From Halanaerobium salsuginis (GTDB lineage Bacteria > Bacillota > Halanaerobiia > Halanaerobiales > Halanaerobiaceae): a stretch of 54,997 bases of DNA. The stretch spans positions 1 to 54,997 of the forward strand of contig NZ_FOTI01000019.1 in assembly GCF_900114545.1 (NCBI RefSeq), in the 5' to 3' direction. The notes under the pieces are model-generated. The model was not told the origin of the DNA, did not search any database, and saw only the letters and a program-made list of their open reading frames with translations. The position numbers and the translations under genes are program-made. This document shows positions 8,344 through 17,085 of the stretch, piece by piece (position 1 is the first letter of the stretch; each line of letters begins with the position of its first letter).

Positions 8344-10046
8344 TTTGCTTTTCTCCTTTCAAAAATAAACTCAGCTGGAATAGTTATAATATTTTTAGTT
8401 CCCTGATCAGGCCAGGATTTGATTTTGAAATCAGCTAAAGTTCCATAGATTGAATCAAGTCTTGCTTTAATATTATTTAGACCAATCGAATTATCACTTG
8501 AATTAAAGATATTAGCTAATTTTTCTGGAGTAATTCCAACCCCATTATCAGCTACAATTAGCTGGATCTTTTCAGCCTGCTGGCTAATTTTAATTTTAAT
8601 TTCTCCTCCTTCTGGTAAAGGATACAGCCCATGTTTAATTGAGTTTTCAATTAAAGGTTGAATAATAAAAGGAGGGATAATACTCTGTTTAAGCTGACCA
8701 GGAACCTCCCATTTAATCTGCAGCCGCTGATCCATTCTGGCCTTCTCAATACTTAAATAATCTTGACAGAATTGGATTTCTTCAGCTAAAGTTATTTGAT
8801 AAATATTTCTTTTTAAAGTACGGCGAAAGATACCAGCTAGTTTAATTAGCAGTTCTCTGGCCTGGGCTGAATCTTTACGACAGCAGGCAGCAATTGCATT
8901 TAAAGAGTTAAATAAGAAATGAGGATTAACTTGAGCCTGAAGAGCTTTCAATTCGGCTTCACTCTTTAATTCAGCCTGTTTAGAGAGCTGGGCTAATTTA
9001 AGCTGTGTTGCCAGCAAATTAGCAATACCTTCTGCAAGTTTTATATCAAGAACTGTGATTCTACTTTCGGCACGATATAATTTAAGTAATCCAAAAATAC
9101 TATTATTTATCTTTAACGGAGTTATAACAGCATATCTTAATCTGCAGTCTGGATTATTACAATTAATTTTTTCTTTGTGATCCACGATAATTGTTTTCTT
9201 TTCCTGCATAGCTTTTTTACTGGCTTCTGTTTTAATATTTTCACCTGGTAAATGATGATCAGCACCCAGGCCTGAAAAAGCCAGTATTTTTTTATTATTT
9301 GTAATTGATACTGCATCAACTTGACTTTCTTTTTTTATCATTTCGATAATAAATGCAGCAGCCTCTTTATTAAGCCCATTTTGCAGTAGAGGCAGAGACC
9401 GATCTGCAATTGATAAAACTTTTTCTGCCTGGAAAGCCCGAATTTTTTGCCGTTCTTCTTTTACTTTGTTTAAAATACTGATAAAAATAGCTATCCCCAT
9501 ACTATTACTTAAGATCATCGGTAAAGAAATAATTTTAACCAGCTCAATTGCCTGACTCAAGGGGCGGCTAAAAGCTACTACAATAATCATTTCTATACTT
9601 AAAGCTAAACAACCAGTTAAAAAAGCATTTTTAAAATTGATTTTATCATCGAGATATTTACGATGAAAAAAGCTGCCTATTAACCCAGTACTAGTGGTTC
9701 CAATTGCGCAAGCCAGGGCTGTAAAGCCTCCCAGAGAAAAACGATGGAGACCAGCAATTAAGCCAGTAGTTATACCAACAGCCGGGCCACCAATCATTCC
9801 AGCCAGGAGAGCTCCAATTCCTCTAATATTGGCATAAGCATCCATAATTACAATTCCTAAATAAGTTCCCATAATTGAAAGTATAGCCAGAAAAATAGTT
9901 AAGAATATTTTTTCATATTTACTGAAATCTTTAGTAAATATATCTTTAATACTGTTAATTCGGCTTAAGATATAAGCAAATGTAGCAATAACACTCATAC
10001 TTTTAAAAAGATTAAATAAAAGAGCAATAACCCGATTATTAAACAT
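8340..10046 (-). CDS. LytS/BtsS-type sensor histidine kinase
   Basis: A 568-residue membrane sensor kinase. The first ~200 residues hold several transmembrane helices of the 5TM-5TMR_LYT type (GTYLGIVIMDAYANIRGIGA, GMIGGPAVGITTGLIAGLHR). A GAF-like domain follows at about 230-350 (NNPDCRLRYAVITPLKI). The histidine kinase domain has NPHFLFNSLNA with phospho-acceptor His near 376, and the HATPase carries IIQPLIENSIKHG and DNGVGI. The start at 10046 is preferred to the upstream ATG because AAGGAGAG sits 6-7 bases before it. The gene lies upstream of the response regulator and cstA-like genes. E. coli BtsS senses pyruvate and Bacillus LytS responds to pyruvate/overflow, so a pyruvate-type signal is likely. 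Confidence 0.85.
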   Translation of the reverse strand: MFNNRVIALLFNLFKSMSVIATFAYILSRINSIKDIFTKDFSKYEKIFLTIFLAILSIMGTYLGIVIMDAYANIRGIGALLAGMIGGPAVGITTGLIAGLHRFSLGGFTALACAIGTTSTGLIGSFFHRKYLDDKINFKNAFLTGCLALSIEMIIVVAFSRPLSQAIELVKIISLPMILSNSMGIAIFISILNKVKEERQKIRAFQAEKVLSIADRSLPLLQNGLNKEAAAFIIEMIKKESQVDAVSITNNKKILAFSGLGADHHLPGENIKTEASKKAMQEKKTIIVDHKEKINCNNPDCRLRYAVITPLKINNSIFGLLKLYRAESRITVLDIKLAEGIANLLATQLKLAQLSKQAELKSEAELKALQAQVNPHFLFNSLNAIAACCRKDSAQARELLIKLAGIFRRTLKRNIYQITLAEEIQFCQDYLSIEKARMDQRLQIKWEVPGQLKQSIIPPFIIQPLIENSIKHGLYPLPEGGEIKIKISQQAEKIQLIVADNGVGITPEKLANIFNSSDNSIGLNNIKARLDSIYGTLADFKIKSWPDQGTKNIITIPAEFIFERRKAN

Positions 10047-10192
10047 TGTGGACTCTCCTTTTTTTATTTTGCCAAAATTAAGCATTTAATCTAATTAAAT
10101 AATACTATAATAGCTAAAGTTAATCAAATGTGTCAGCCAGGACTGTGATTGCTATTATTTAATTAAATTGATATACTTATATTGATTAAATA

Positions 10193-10226
10193 CAGTAAAG
10201 TTAAAAGTATTAACTAAGCTTTACTG
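10193..10226 (+). promoter_or_regulatory. inverted repeat in the leader of the CDF transporter gene
   Basis: CAGTAAAG (10193-10200) and CTTTACTG (10219-10226) are exact reverse complements, with an inner GTTAA/TTAAC pair, just upstream of the ribosome binding site. It could be an operator for a metal-responsive repressor or a leader hairpin. Confidence 0.35.
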
Positions 10227-10249
10227 ATGGTAAAAAGAGGAGGAATCTA

Positions 10250-11134
10250 ATGACAAATGATAAGTCCCGTTATCAGGAGAGTAGAAAAATATCGCTTATT
10301 AGCCTGCTAAGTAATACGTTATTAGCAGTATTAAAAATATTTATTGGAATATTTGCCAGTAGTACGGCCTTAATTGCTGATGGATTTCATTCATTATCAG
10401 ATATGGCTTCTACTATTATTGTTTTAATTAGTATCAAATTCTCGACGACACCAGCTGATAAAAATCATCCTTATGGCCACGAAAAGGCAGAAGCACTTGG
10501 AACAAATATTCTGGCAGTTATTTTAATTTTAACTGCAATTTTCTTAGGTAGAGATGCTTTGTTATCACTCTGGCAGAGAGATATTAAAGAGCCTGGTCTT
10601 GCAGCTTTAGCAGTTGCTTTTATTTCGATTATAGTTAAAGAAATTCTCTATCGTTATACAATAAAGATTGGGAAAAGGATTAATAGTAAAGCTTTGATAG
10701 CTGATGCTCATCATCATCGTTCAGATGCTTTTTCTTCAATAGCTGCACTGTTCGGTATTGCAGGGGCTCGACTGGGATTTAGTTTTCTTGACCCACTGGC
10801 TGGAGTAGTAGTTGCTTTATTAATTCTCAAAGTTGCTTATGATATTTTAAAGTCAACCTCTTATGAGTTAATGGATGGACGTCCAGCCCGGGAAAAAGTT
10901 GATGAAATAACCAAGATTGCAGCAAAAATTAGTGGAGTGATTGATGTTTATGATCTTAAGCTGCGCAGTTATGGACCTAATTATATTGTTGATTTAAAAA
11001 TAGTTGTTCAAGATCAGCTTTCTGTAGTAGAAGGTCATAATATTGCTTGTCAGGTTGAAAGTCAAATTATAGAGCAGCAGGCAGATGTAAAGGATGTAAT
11101 GGTTCATGTTGATCCTGAGTCAGTACATAATTAA
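10250..11134 (+). CDS. cation diffusion facilitator (CDF) family metal exporter
   Basis: A 294-residue inner-membrane protein with six predicted helices. The two metal-site motifs of the CDF family are present: HSLSD in LIADGFHSLSDMAST on helix 2 and HHHRSDAFSS (HxxxD) on helix 5, together with the NHPYGHEKAEALGT motif. The C-terminal cytoplasmic domain ends with GHNIACQVESQI and VMVHVDPE, the usual metal-binding dimerisation module. It probably exports Zn, Mn or Fe in exchange for protons. RBS AGAGGAGG precedes the ATG. The gene is divergent from the sensor kinase and is followed at 18 bases by the PAS/HD gene. The metal cannot be assigned. Confidence 0.9.
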   Translation: MTNDKSRYQESRKISLISLLSNTLLAVLKIFIGIFASSTALIADGFHSLSDMASTIIVLISIKFSTTPADKNHPYGHEKAEALGTNILAVILILTAIFLGRDALLSLWQRDIKEPGLAALAVAFISIIVKEILYRYTIKIGKRINSKALIADAHHHRSDAFSSIAALFGIAGARLGFSFLDPLAGVVVALLILKVAYDILKSTSYELMDGRPAREKVDEITKIAAKISGVIDVYDLKLRSYGPNYIVDLKIVVQDQLSVVEGHNIACQVESQIIEQQADVKDVMVHVDPESVHN

Positions 11135-11152
11135 ATTAAAGGAGCCTTTTCT

Positions 11153-13000
11153 GTGTTAAAAATTGTCACAATAATTAATGATTTGATGGAAAAAAATAGA
11201 ATAAAATCTTATTTAGCTAAAGCTAAAAATGAGCTACCTGAGTTTGAATTTGAATTAAGTAAAGAATTTGAAGATTATCGTCATGCGCTTAATTTTCTTT
11301 ATCAAGATGAGCCGATTGATATTTTAATTATTGAAGACTTTAATCGCGATAATTTTGAAGGACTGGACTTTATCATGTTGGCGGCTAAAGAGTTTCCGGA
11401 GAGCAGTTTGATTTTAACTTATTCTGCCAGTAAAGAGTTAGACTTAAGTTCTTATAAAATAACTAATTTAGCTGCTATTTTAAGCAAAAGTTCTGGTTAT
11501 AAAAATTTTAAAAATATAATTTTATTTACTCTGTTAAAACATCAAGCTAAAAATGCGAAAATTATGGCTGAACAACAAAAATTAACAGATTATAGAACAA
11601 TTATTGATCATACTCATGATGCAATCTTTTTGCTTGAAATAGACTGTGATAATAACTTTTATTATAAAAGAATTAATGAAACACATTATAATCTGACAGG
11701 ATTGAAGGCTGAAAATGTTATTGGTAAAACAACAGCAGAGATTTTTGGTGAGGCAGTGGCAGCTCAAATGGAAGAAAATTATCAGCGCTGTGTTGAGCAA
11801 AAAAGGAAGATAAATTATACAGAAGAGATTGAATTTCCCGGAGGAAAAAGAGTTTTTCAGACTGCTCTTTATCCAGTAATTAAACAGGGAGAAGTTAAAG
11901 AAATTGTAGGTGCTTCTAAAGATATAACAGAATTAGAGAGCTGGCAGGCAGAGCTTGAATACTTCAAGCAGCGGGATAAACTGACTGGTCTTTATAATGA
12001 AGAATATTTTAATAATTATTTACCAAAAGTTATTGAATTAAAAAACTTACCTCTAGTAGTGATTGTAATTGATATTGTTGGTTTTAATCTCTTAAATAAA
12101 TTATTTTCAACTACACAGGCAAATTCTATTTTAGAACAAACAGCAGCAATCGCTGCAGATTTGAGTCGCGAAAATGAGGTGGCTGCTCGTGTAAGCAGTA
12201 ATCAATTTGCTCTAGTTTTGAAAAAAAGATCAATTAGAGAGTTTAAAGTTATCATGGCTGAATTAAAGGCCAGGTTAGCTGCAGTTAAAATTGCCGGAAT
12301 TCCAATTGATTTTGCCGTAGTTGGAGAAGTTAAACTAGCTAAATTACCGGCTGCTAAGAAATTTTATGCTAATTTAATGGATAAACTAAAATTAGAAAAA
12401 TATAATTACCGACACACAGCTAATAGTAGATTTTGTCAGGGTGTACTGGAATCGATTGCGGCAAGTAAATATAAGTTAATTGGTCATGGGCCTAAACTAA
12501 TAGAAAGAGCAACTATGTTTGCTGCTCATTTTGAACTGAATCGTTCTGAAAAGGAAAAGTTTATTTTACTGGCTAAATATCATGATATTGGTAAATTAGG
12601 TCTGGACCAGAATATTCTTAAAAAAGGTGACTTATTAACAGCACTAGAATGGGAAGAATATCAGCATCACATTGAAAGATCTGCTAATTTTATTAGTCAC
12701 TTTTATGATTTAACAGATATTTTTCAACTTGTTTATCATCATCATGAATATTATGATGGTAGTGGTTATCCGGACTGTTTGCAGGGAATTAAAATTCCTT
12801 ATTTAAATCGTATTTTTTCTATTCTTGATTTTTATGATGCTGTTAGCAGTAATATATTTTACCCTTTTTTACAGGGACGTTATTTTTTTGCTGAATTAAA
12901 TAAACAACAGATAGCTGGCGAATTAAAGAAATATCAGGGAAGTATTTTTGATCCCCGACTTGTGGATAAATTTGTCGAAAAAGTATTGCCAGAAATTTAA
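11153..13000 (+). CDS. signalling protein: receiver-like, PAS, degenerate GGDEF, HD phosphohydrolase
   Basis: A 615-residue cytoplasmic protein. Residues 1-125 look like a receiver domain (DILIIEDFNRDNFEGLDFI). About 145-265 is a PAS domain (YRTIIDHTHDAIFLLEIDCD, ending GASKDITELE). About 270-410 is a GGDEF-like domain that starts RDKLTGLYNEEYF but has RVSSNQFALVL where GGDEF should be, so it is catalytically dead. About 430-600 is an HD domain with HDIGKLGL near 476 and HHEYYDGSGYP near 530, an HD-GYP-like arrangement. It could be a cyclic-di-GMP phosphodiesterase that uses the GGDEF relic for regulation. GTG start with AAAGGAG upstream; it follows the CDF gene by 18 bases. Substrate and signal are unknown. 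Confidence 0.75.
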   Translation: MLKIVTIINDLMEKNRIKSYLAKAKNELPEFEFELSKEFEDYRHALNFLYQDEPIDILIIEDFNRDNFEGLDFIMLAAKEFPESSLILTYSASKELDLSSYKITNLAAILSKSSGYKNFKNIILFTLLKHQAKNAKIMAEQQKLTDYRTIIDHTHDAIFLLEIDCDNNFYYKRINETHYNLTGLKAENVIGKTTAEIFGEAVAAQMEENYQRCVEQKRKINYTEEIEFPGGKRVFQTALYPVIKQGEVKEIVGASKDITELESWQAELEYFKQRDKLTGLYNEEYFNNYLPKVIELKNLPLVVIVIDIVGFNLLNKLFSTTQANSILEQTAAIAADLSRENEVAARVSSNQFALVLKKRSIREFKVIMAELKARLAAVKIAGIPIDFAVVGEVKLAKLPAAKKFYANLMDKLKLEKYNYRHTANSRFCQGVLESIAASKYKLIGHGPKLIERATMFAAHFELNRSEKEKFILLAKYHDIGKLGLDQNILKKGDLLTALEWEEYQHHIERSANFISHFYDLTDIFQLVYHHHEYYDGSGYPDCLQGIKIPYLNRIFSILDFYDAVSSNIFYPFLQGRYFFAELNKQQIAGELKKYQGSIFDPRLVDKFVEKVLPEI

Positions 13001-13031
13001 AAAATACCAAAATTAGGCTTATTATAGATAG

Positions 13032-13148
13032 TTATCCACAAGTTATTAACAAAACAGGTGTTTTATCCACAGTTGTTAACAATTAATTAACAATTAATGT
13101 GGATTAAAATATGGGTTTACCAACAGATTATCCACAATTTGTGGATAT
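13032..13148. promoter_or_regulatory. DnaA-box cluster in an intergenic region
   Basis: Three perfect TTATCCACA boxes lie at 13032-13040, 13063-13071 and 13128-13136. Two one-mismatch boxes occur in the opposite orientation at 13098-13106 (TGTGGATTA) and 13140-13148 (TGTGGATAT). The first two boxes are extended by similar GTTNTTAACAA tails, and TTAACAATTAA is repeated between. The last pair forms a palindrome TATCCACAA-T-TTGTGGATA. Five sites in 117 bases cannot be chance in such sequence. The region may bind DnaA as a titration or regulatory cluster, or be an origin-like site. dnaA/dnaN are not adjacent, so it is not called oriC. Confidence 0.7.
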
Positions 13149-13201
13149 TAAAAATGATTATTAATTAAGAAAATGTTTTGCTGATTTTTAAGGAGGAAAA
13201 A

Positions 13202-16200
13202 ATGGTTTTAGATTTAGAAGCAATTTTAGCAGCTGCAAGTACAGGAGCGATTACTGGTTATTTAACTAATAATTTAGCTTTAAAAATGATTTTTAAGCAG
13301 TACGGTCCTTTTGGTGGTGTAGTTATTAAGACAAAAAAAGAATTTATTACAGCTATTTCTGAACTTGTTGAACGAGAACTAATTAATCACCATAGTTTAG
13401 AAGCAGAATTTTCGCGACCGGAATTTAAAGCTAGTTTTGCTAGAATGATAGCTGATTTTTATGAAAAAGATCTTTATGAACAAACAAAGAATCTTAATAT
13501 AGCTGATCTACCAGGATGGCAAAAAAATTATCAGCATTTAAGTAATTTCTTTTTAAAAAGTGGTTTTGATCTGGCAGCTGGCCTGGGAGAATTTTTAGCC
13601 AGAAATTATCAGCTAGAATATTTGCTGGCAAAAGAAAAAATAAATAAATTAGTTAGTGATCTCTATACAATTTTGGTAGCAGAGTTTAGTACAGTTGAAA
13701 ATTTAGCTATTCTCGAAACTGCAATTTATGATGATTTGAAAGCAGAAAGACTAACTGATTTAATTACAGATGAGCAAAAAGATAAATTATTTAATTTAAT
13801 AACAGATTCAGCTGCTTATTTTGTCAATAATTATTATAATTCAGCAGTTGAAGTTAAAAAAATCACCAGGGAAAAATTACTTAATTTTTTAGGAATGGAA
13901 AAGTTTATTGATTCTTTATTAAAAGAAACTTCAGGGTTAGCTCTAACTGATCTGCTGGCAGAGGATCAGCTAAATGATCATCAAAAAAAAGCAGGCTTAG
14001 AAACTGTAATACATCAAATTTTACTTAATCTAAAATTAGAGTTAAAAAATAGTGAGTTTAAATTAGCTGATTTTATTGATTCTGAAGTTGAACAAGAAAT
14101 TTTAAAATTAAGTAAAGTTCTAATTAATGACCTGGCTGAAGCAGCTTATAGTTTTGTTGCAAGATCAGAATCAGATTTAAATGAACTAATTTTTAAGGCG
14201 GTTGAAGCAGAGATTGCTGCTAGTAATGGCTTAAAAGCAATGAGCAGATCTGCTATTTATAATAAATATCAAGAAAATATTGCTGATTATGGAACTCCAA
14301 TTAGTTATTTGAAATCTTATTTAAAGAAGTCGCTCCCTCAATCAAGTGAAAAACTGAGTCAGCAGCTGCTGCAGGTCTTAAAACAATTAAAAATTAAAGA
14401 TTTACTTGATCTTTTAAATTTAGAAGAAATAGCTGCCCAACTTGTTAATTCAGGACTTAATTTTTATCAGCTTAACAAACAGCAAACTTTAGAAAGTCTT
14501 TTAAGTTTAAACAGCAAAAACAAATTTGCTGCTAGTAAAAAACAGCTGCCAGATTTAATTTTAAAAGTTGTTGAACAACTTTTTTCTTCTCAAACAAGCA
14601 TTAAACTGTTACTTAATTATGTTTTAGATTTAGAATTGGGAGATCTTATTTCTGCTAAAAACCCTTTATTTGGAGCGGAAATGCCAGCTAAATTAGCTGA
14701 TTTTTTAAAAAAAGAAGAAAAAGTACCTGAGCTTTTAACCCAGTATTTACTTGAAAATGGATTAGTTATTTTGGCAAATCAATTAACAAAGGTCAGTAAT
14801 GCTGAAGATGCTCTGTTAAAAGAAAAAGCGGCTGCAAAAATTAGAAAAAGCAAAGCAAAAGCAGCCCAATTAAGTCTAACTGAGATATATCGTCTGCAGC
14901 CAGATAAAAAACAAGCTGTAGCAGACTTAACTGAAAAAATATTAAATTTCTTTTATAATAATATGTCTGGAATTATTGATGGAAAAGTAGCTGGAGCTGC
15001 CTCTGCTAATCTAAACAAACTTTCTGATCAGGAAGTTGAACAGGCAATAGCTGATTTTATGGGAAAAGAGTTAAAACCAATTACTTATTTAGGTGCTTTA
15101 TTAGGAGCAGGAGCCGGGCTCATATTTACTATGAGTGGAGCGGAGAGTTTTATTTTAAATTCTGGTTCTGCCTGGTCTGATTATCTTGCAACAGCATTTT
15201 TATATGGTGGTGTTGGTTGGCTGACAAATGTTCTTGCTATCTGGATGATTTTTAATCCCCATCAAAAACAAGAATTGGCTGGAGTTAGAGTTCCTTTTAC
15301 TCCAGGAGTAGTAGCTAAAAATAAAGCTCGTTTTGCTAATTCAATGGGTAAATTTGTTGAACAGGAATTATTAAAAGCAGATTCAGCTGCTGAGTTAATT
15401 GCCCAACATGAAACACAGCTTAAAAATAAAATTTTTAATTATTTAAGTTCCAATGATTATCAGTTTATTTTTGCTGCTGCAAAAAATAAGAAGGACGAAG
15501 CAGCTCAAAAGTTAGCTGCTTTAGCTGTTGACTATTTAGCTAATTTAAAAACTGATGTTATCTCAGATAAATTAAACTATTTAACAGCAGAAATTGGTAA
15601 TTATCTTGCAAATGAATTAAGTGAACTTGACTATCAAAAACAACTGTTAAATTATCTTAAACAGCTGCCTTCTGATCAATCAGAGTCTGAGTCTGCTGCC
15701 TTTTTAGGTGATTTAACTAATTTTAATTTTGACCAATTTGCTAAATTAATTGCTGGACAGCATAAGCTAGAATTTAGTTCTAGCCAGTTAAAAAATATTT
15801 TAAGCAGCAAAAAGTTTTATCCGTTTTTAGCCTATTTAATGCCTGTTTTAGCAGAGAAAAAATTTACTTTTGATTTACAGCTCTGGCTATCTAAACATTT
15901 TAAAGCAAAGCAAAGTGATTATTATCAAAAGTTGATTGAATTGATTTTAAATCAAAATCAGGAGGCTAAATTAGCAAAACTAATTAATTTAAAAAAGGAT
16001 GAGCTTTTAGAGCAGGAAAAAGCTAAATCGGGTGGTTTGTTAAAAAACACTCTAGTTGCAGGTGCTCTTTATATGGCTGACCTTGATCAGTTTATTGAAA
16101 ATGTAACTGGTCGGGTATTTAAAGAATTACGAGAAAATTATTTACCAGAAAAAAATGCTGAATTACAGGATCTTTTAGTTAATACAGTTGTTAACTTAGC

Positions 16201-16996
16201 TAAGCATGATTTAAATTATTTAAAGAAATTTGAGCTCAATAAGTCGTTAGCTTTATTTTTTAAAAATCCAGAAGCATTTAAGTTAATGCGAGAAGTTATT
16301 TACTTAAGTGAGGAACAATTTGATTGGGTAATGGATAATTTACTGCCTGAATCAGAGCAAGTCTTACTTAAGCTACAAATTGAGTTAAATCCAGCTGAAC
16401 TCGATTATTTTATTGAGCAGCATTTTGATCTACCAGAAAAGTTAAAATTATTAATTTCTTTTCAGCAGCTGTTCAAACTGGCTGACTGGAAAAAACCCCT
16501 GACTAAACTTTTGCAGCAAGAAAAATTTACTGAGACTGAACTTAGATTAAGAAAAATTATCGGAAATTTAGAATTACAAGAAAGATTATCAGATTTAAAC
16601 TTAATTGATTCCCCAATATTTACTGATTCTGCTGCTAATTTAGCCGATATTTTAGCAGCTGGTCCAGGCCAGAAGTTTCTGGAACAACAAATTGCTGAAC
16701 AGATTAATAATTTAGCTGATTATTTAAGTAATAATTTCAATCGGCAGAGCCTTGACTATTTATTTAATTTAGTAATTGAGGCTGGCCTTATTAGTTTGAA
16801 AAATAACTCAGCAGATTTGTTGGCTGCACTTGAATTAGAAAATTTAACTGCTGCTGAAGTAAATAAAATGAATCCAGCTGAGATTGAACAGCTTTTTAAC
16901 AGTTTTGCTGGTCAATATTTCAGTCAGCTAAAACAATATGGCTGGTCAGGTGGTATTTTTGGGATTATTCAGCTTGTTTTAAGGACTATGTTTTAA
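13202..16996 (+). CDS. DUF445-family membrane protein, double-length
   Basis: A 1264-residue protein of the DUF445 family (function unknown), roughly three times the usual length. It contains two copies of the family's membrane signature: TGAITGYLTNNLALKMIF with YGPFGGVVIKTKKEF at the N-terminus, and YGGVGWLTNVLAIWMIFNP with LAGVRVPFTPGVVAKNK near residue 690. Long, helical, Lys/Glu/Leu-rich segments follow each, so it reads as an internal duplication. The start at 13202 is chosen because AAGGAGG lies just before it; an in-frame ATG at 13178 has no RBS. It lies directly after the DnaA-box cluster and before a metal ABC transporter. No enzymatic role is apparent; membrane-anchored scaffold is a guess. 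Confidence 0.7.
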   Translation: MVLDLEAILAAASTGAITGYLTNNLALKMIFKQYGPFGGVVIKTKKEFITAISELVERELINHHSLEAEFSRPEFKASFARMIADFYEKDLYEQTKNLNIADLPGWQKNYQHLSNFFLKSGFDLAAGLGEFLARNYQLEYLLAKEKINKLVSDLYTILVAEFSTVENLAILETAIYDDLKAERLTDLITDEQKDKLFNLITDSAAYFVNNYYNSAVEVKKITREKLLNFLGMEKFIDSLLKETSGLALTDLLAEDQLNDHQKKAGLETVIHQILLNLKLELKNSEFKLADFIDSEVEQEILKLSKVLINDLAEAAYSFVARSESDLNELIFKAVEAEIAASNGLKAMSRSAIYNKYQENIADYGTPISYLKSYLKKSLPQSSEKLSQQLLQVLKQLKIKDLLDLLNLEEIAAQLVNSGLNFYQLNKQQTLESLLSLNSKNKFAASKKQLPDLILKVVEQLFSSQTSIKLLLNYVLDLELGDLISAKNPLFGAEMPAKLADFLKKEEKVPELLTQYLLENGLVILANQLTKVSNAEDALLKEKAAAKIRKSKAKAAQLSLTEIYRLQPDKKQAVADLTEKILNFFYNNMSGIIDGKVAGAASANLNKLSDQEVEQAIADFMGKELKPITYLGALLGAGAGLIFTMSGAESFILNSGSAWSDYLATAFLYGGVGWLTNVLAIWMIFNPHQKQELAGVRVPFTPGVVAKNKARFANSMGKFVEQELLKADSAAELIAQHETQLKNKIFNYLSSNDYQFIFAAAKNKKDEAAQKLAALAVDYLANLKTDVISDKLNYLTAEIGNYLANELSELDYQKQLLNYLKQLPSDQSESESAAFLGDLTNFNFDQFAKLIAGQHKLEFSSSQLKNILSSKKFYPFLAYLMPVLAEKKFTFDLQLWLSKHFKAKQSDYYQKLIELILNQNQEAKLAKLINLKKDELLEQEKAKSGGLLKNTLVAGALYMADLDQFIENVTGRVFKELRENYLPEKNAELQDLLVNTVVNLAKHDLNYLKKFELNKSLALFFKNPEAFKLMREVIYLSEEQFDWVMDNLLPESEQVLLKLQIELNPAELDYFIEQHFDLPEKLKLLISFQQLFKLADWKKPLTKLLQQEKFTETELRLRKIIGNLELQERLSDLNLIDSPIFTDSAANLADILAAGPGQKFLEQQIAEQINNLADYLSNNFNRQSLDYLFNLVIEAGLISLKNNSADLLAALELENLTAAEVNKMNPAEIEQLFNSFAGQYFSQLKQYGWSGGIFGIIQLVLRTMF

Positions 16997-17019
16997 AAAA
17001 TAACCTGAGGTGATATTTA

Positions 17020-17085
17020 ATGGAAGAAATTCGGCTGTTTGAGTTAATTTTTAAGCCGATAACCGGTGGAGATGATAAAAGATGA
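17020..17085 (+). CDS. short ORF translationally coupled to the metal ABC ATPase
   Basis: A 21-codon ORF (MEEIRLFELIFKPITGGDDK and a final Arg) preceded by GAGGTGAT. Its TGA stop overlaps the ATG of the next gene (ATGA). It may be a coupling leader peptide for the ABC ATPase or a remnant of a longer gene. No family is recognised. Confidence 0.35.
   Translation: MEEIRLFELIFKPITGGDDKR

Noticed and set aside
11582-11800. Minus-strand ORF in the PAS domain region
   Set aside because: Antisense to a conserved PAS domain; Cys-rich and low-complexity translation.
13032-13148. Chromosomal replication origin oriC
   Set aside because: dnaA, dnaN, rpmH or gyr genes are not adjacent and no skew calculation is possible here, so only a DnaA-box cluster is claimed.
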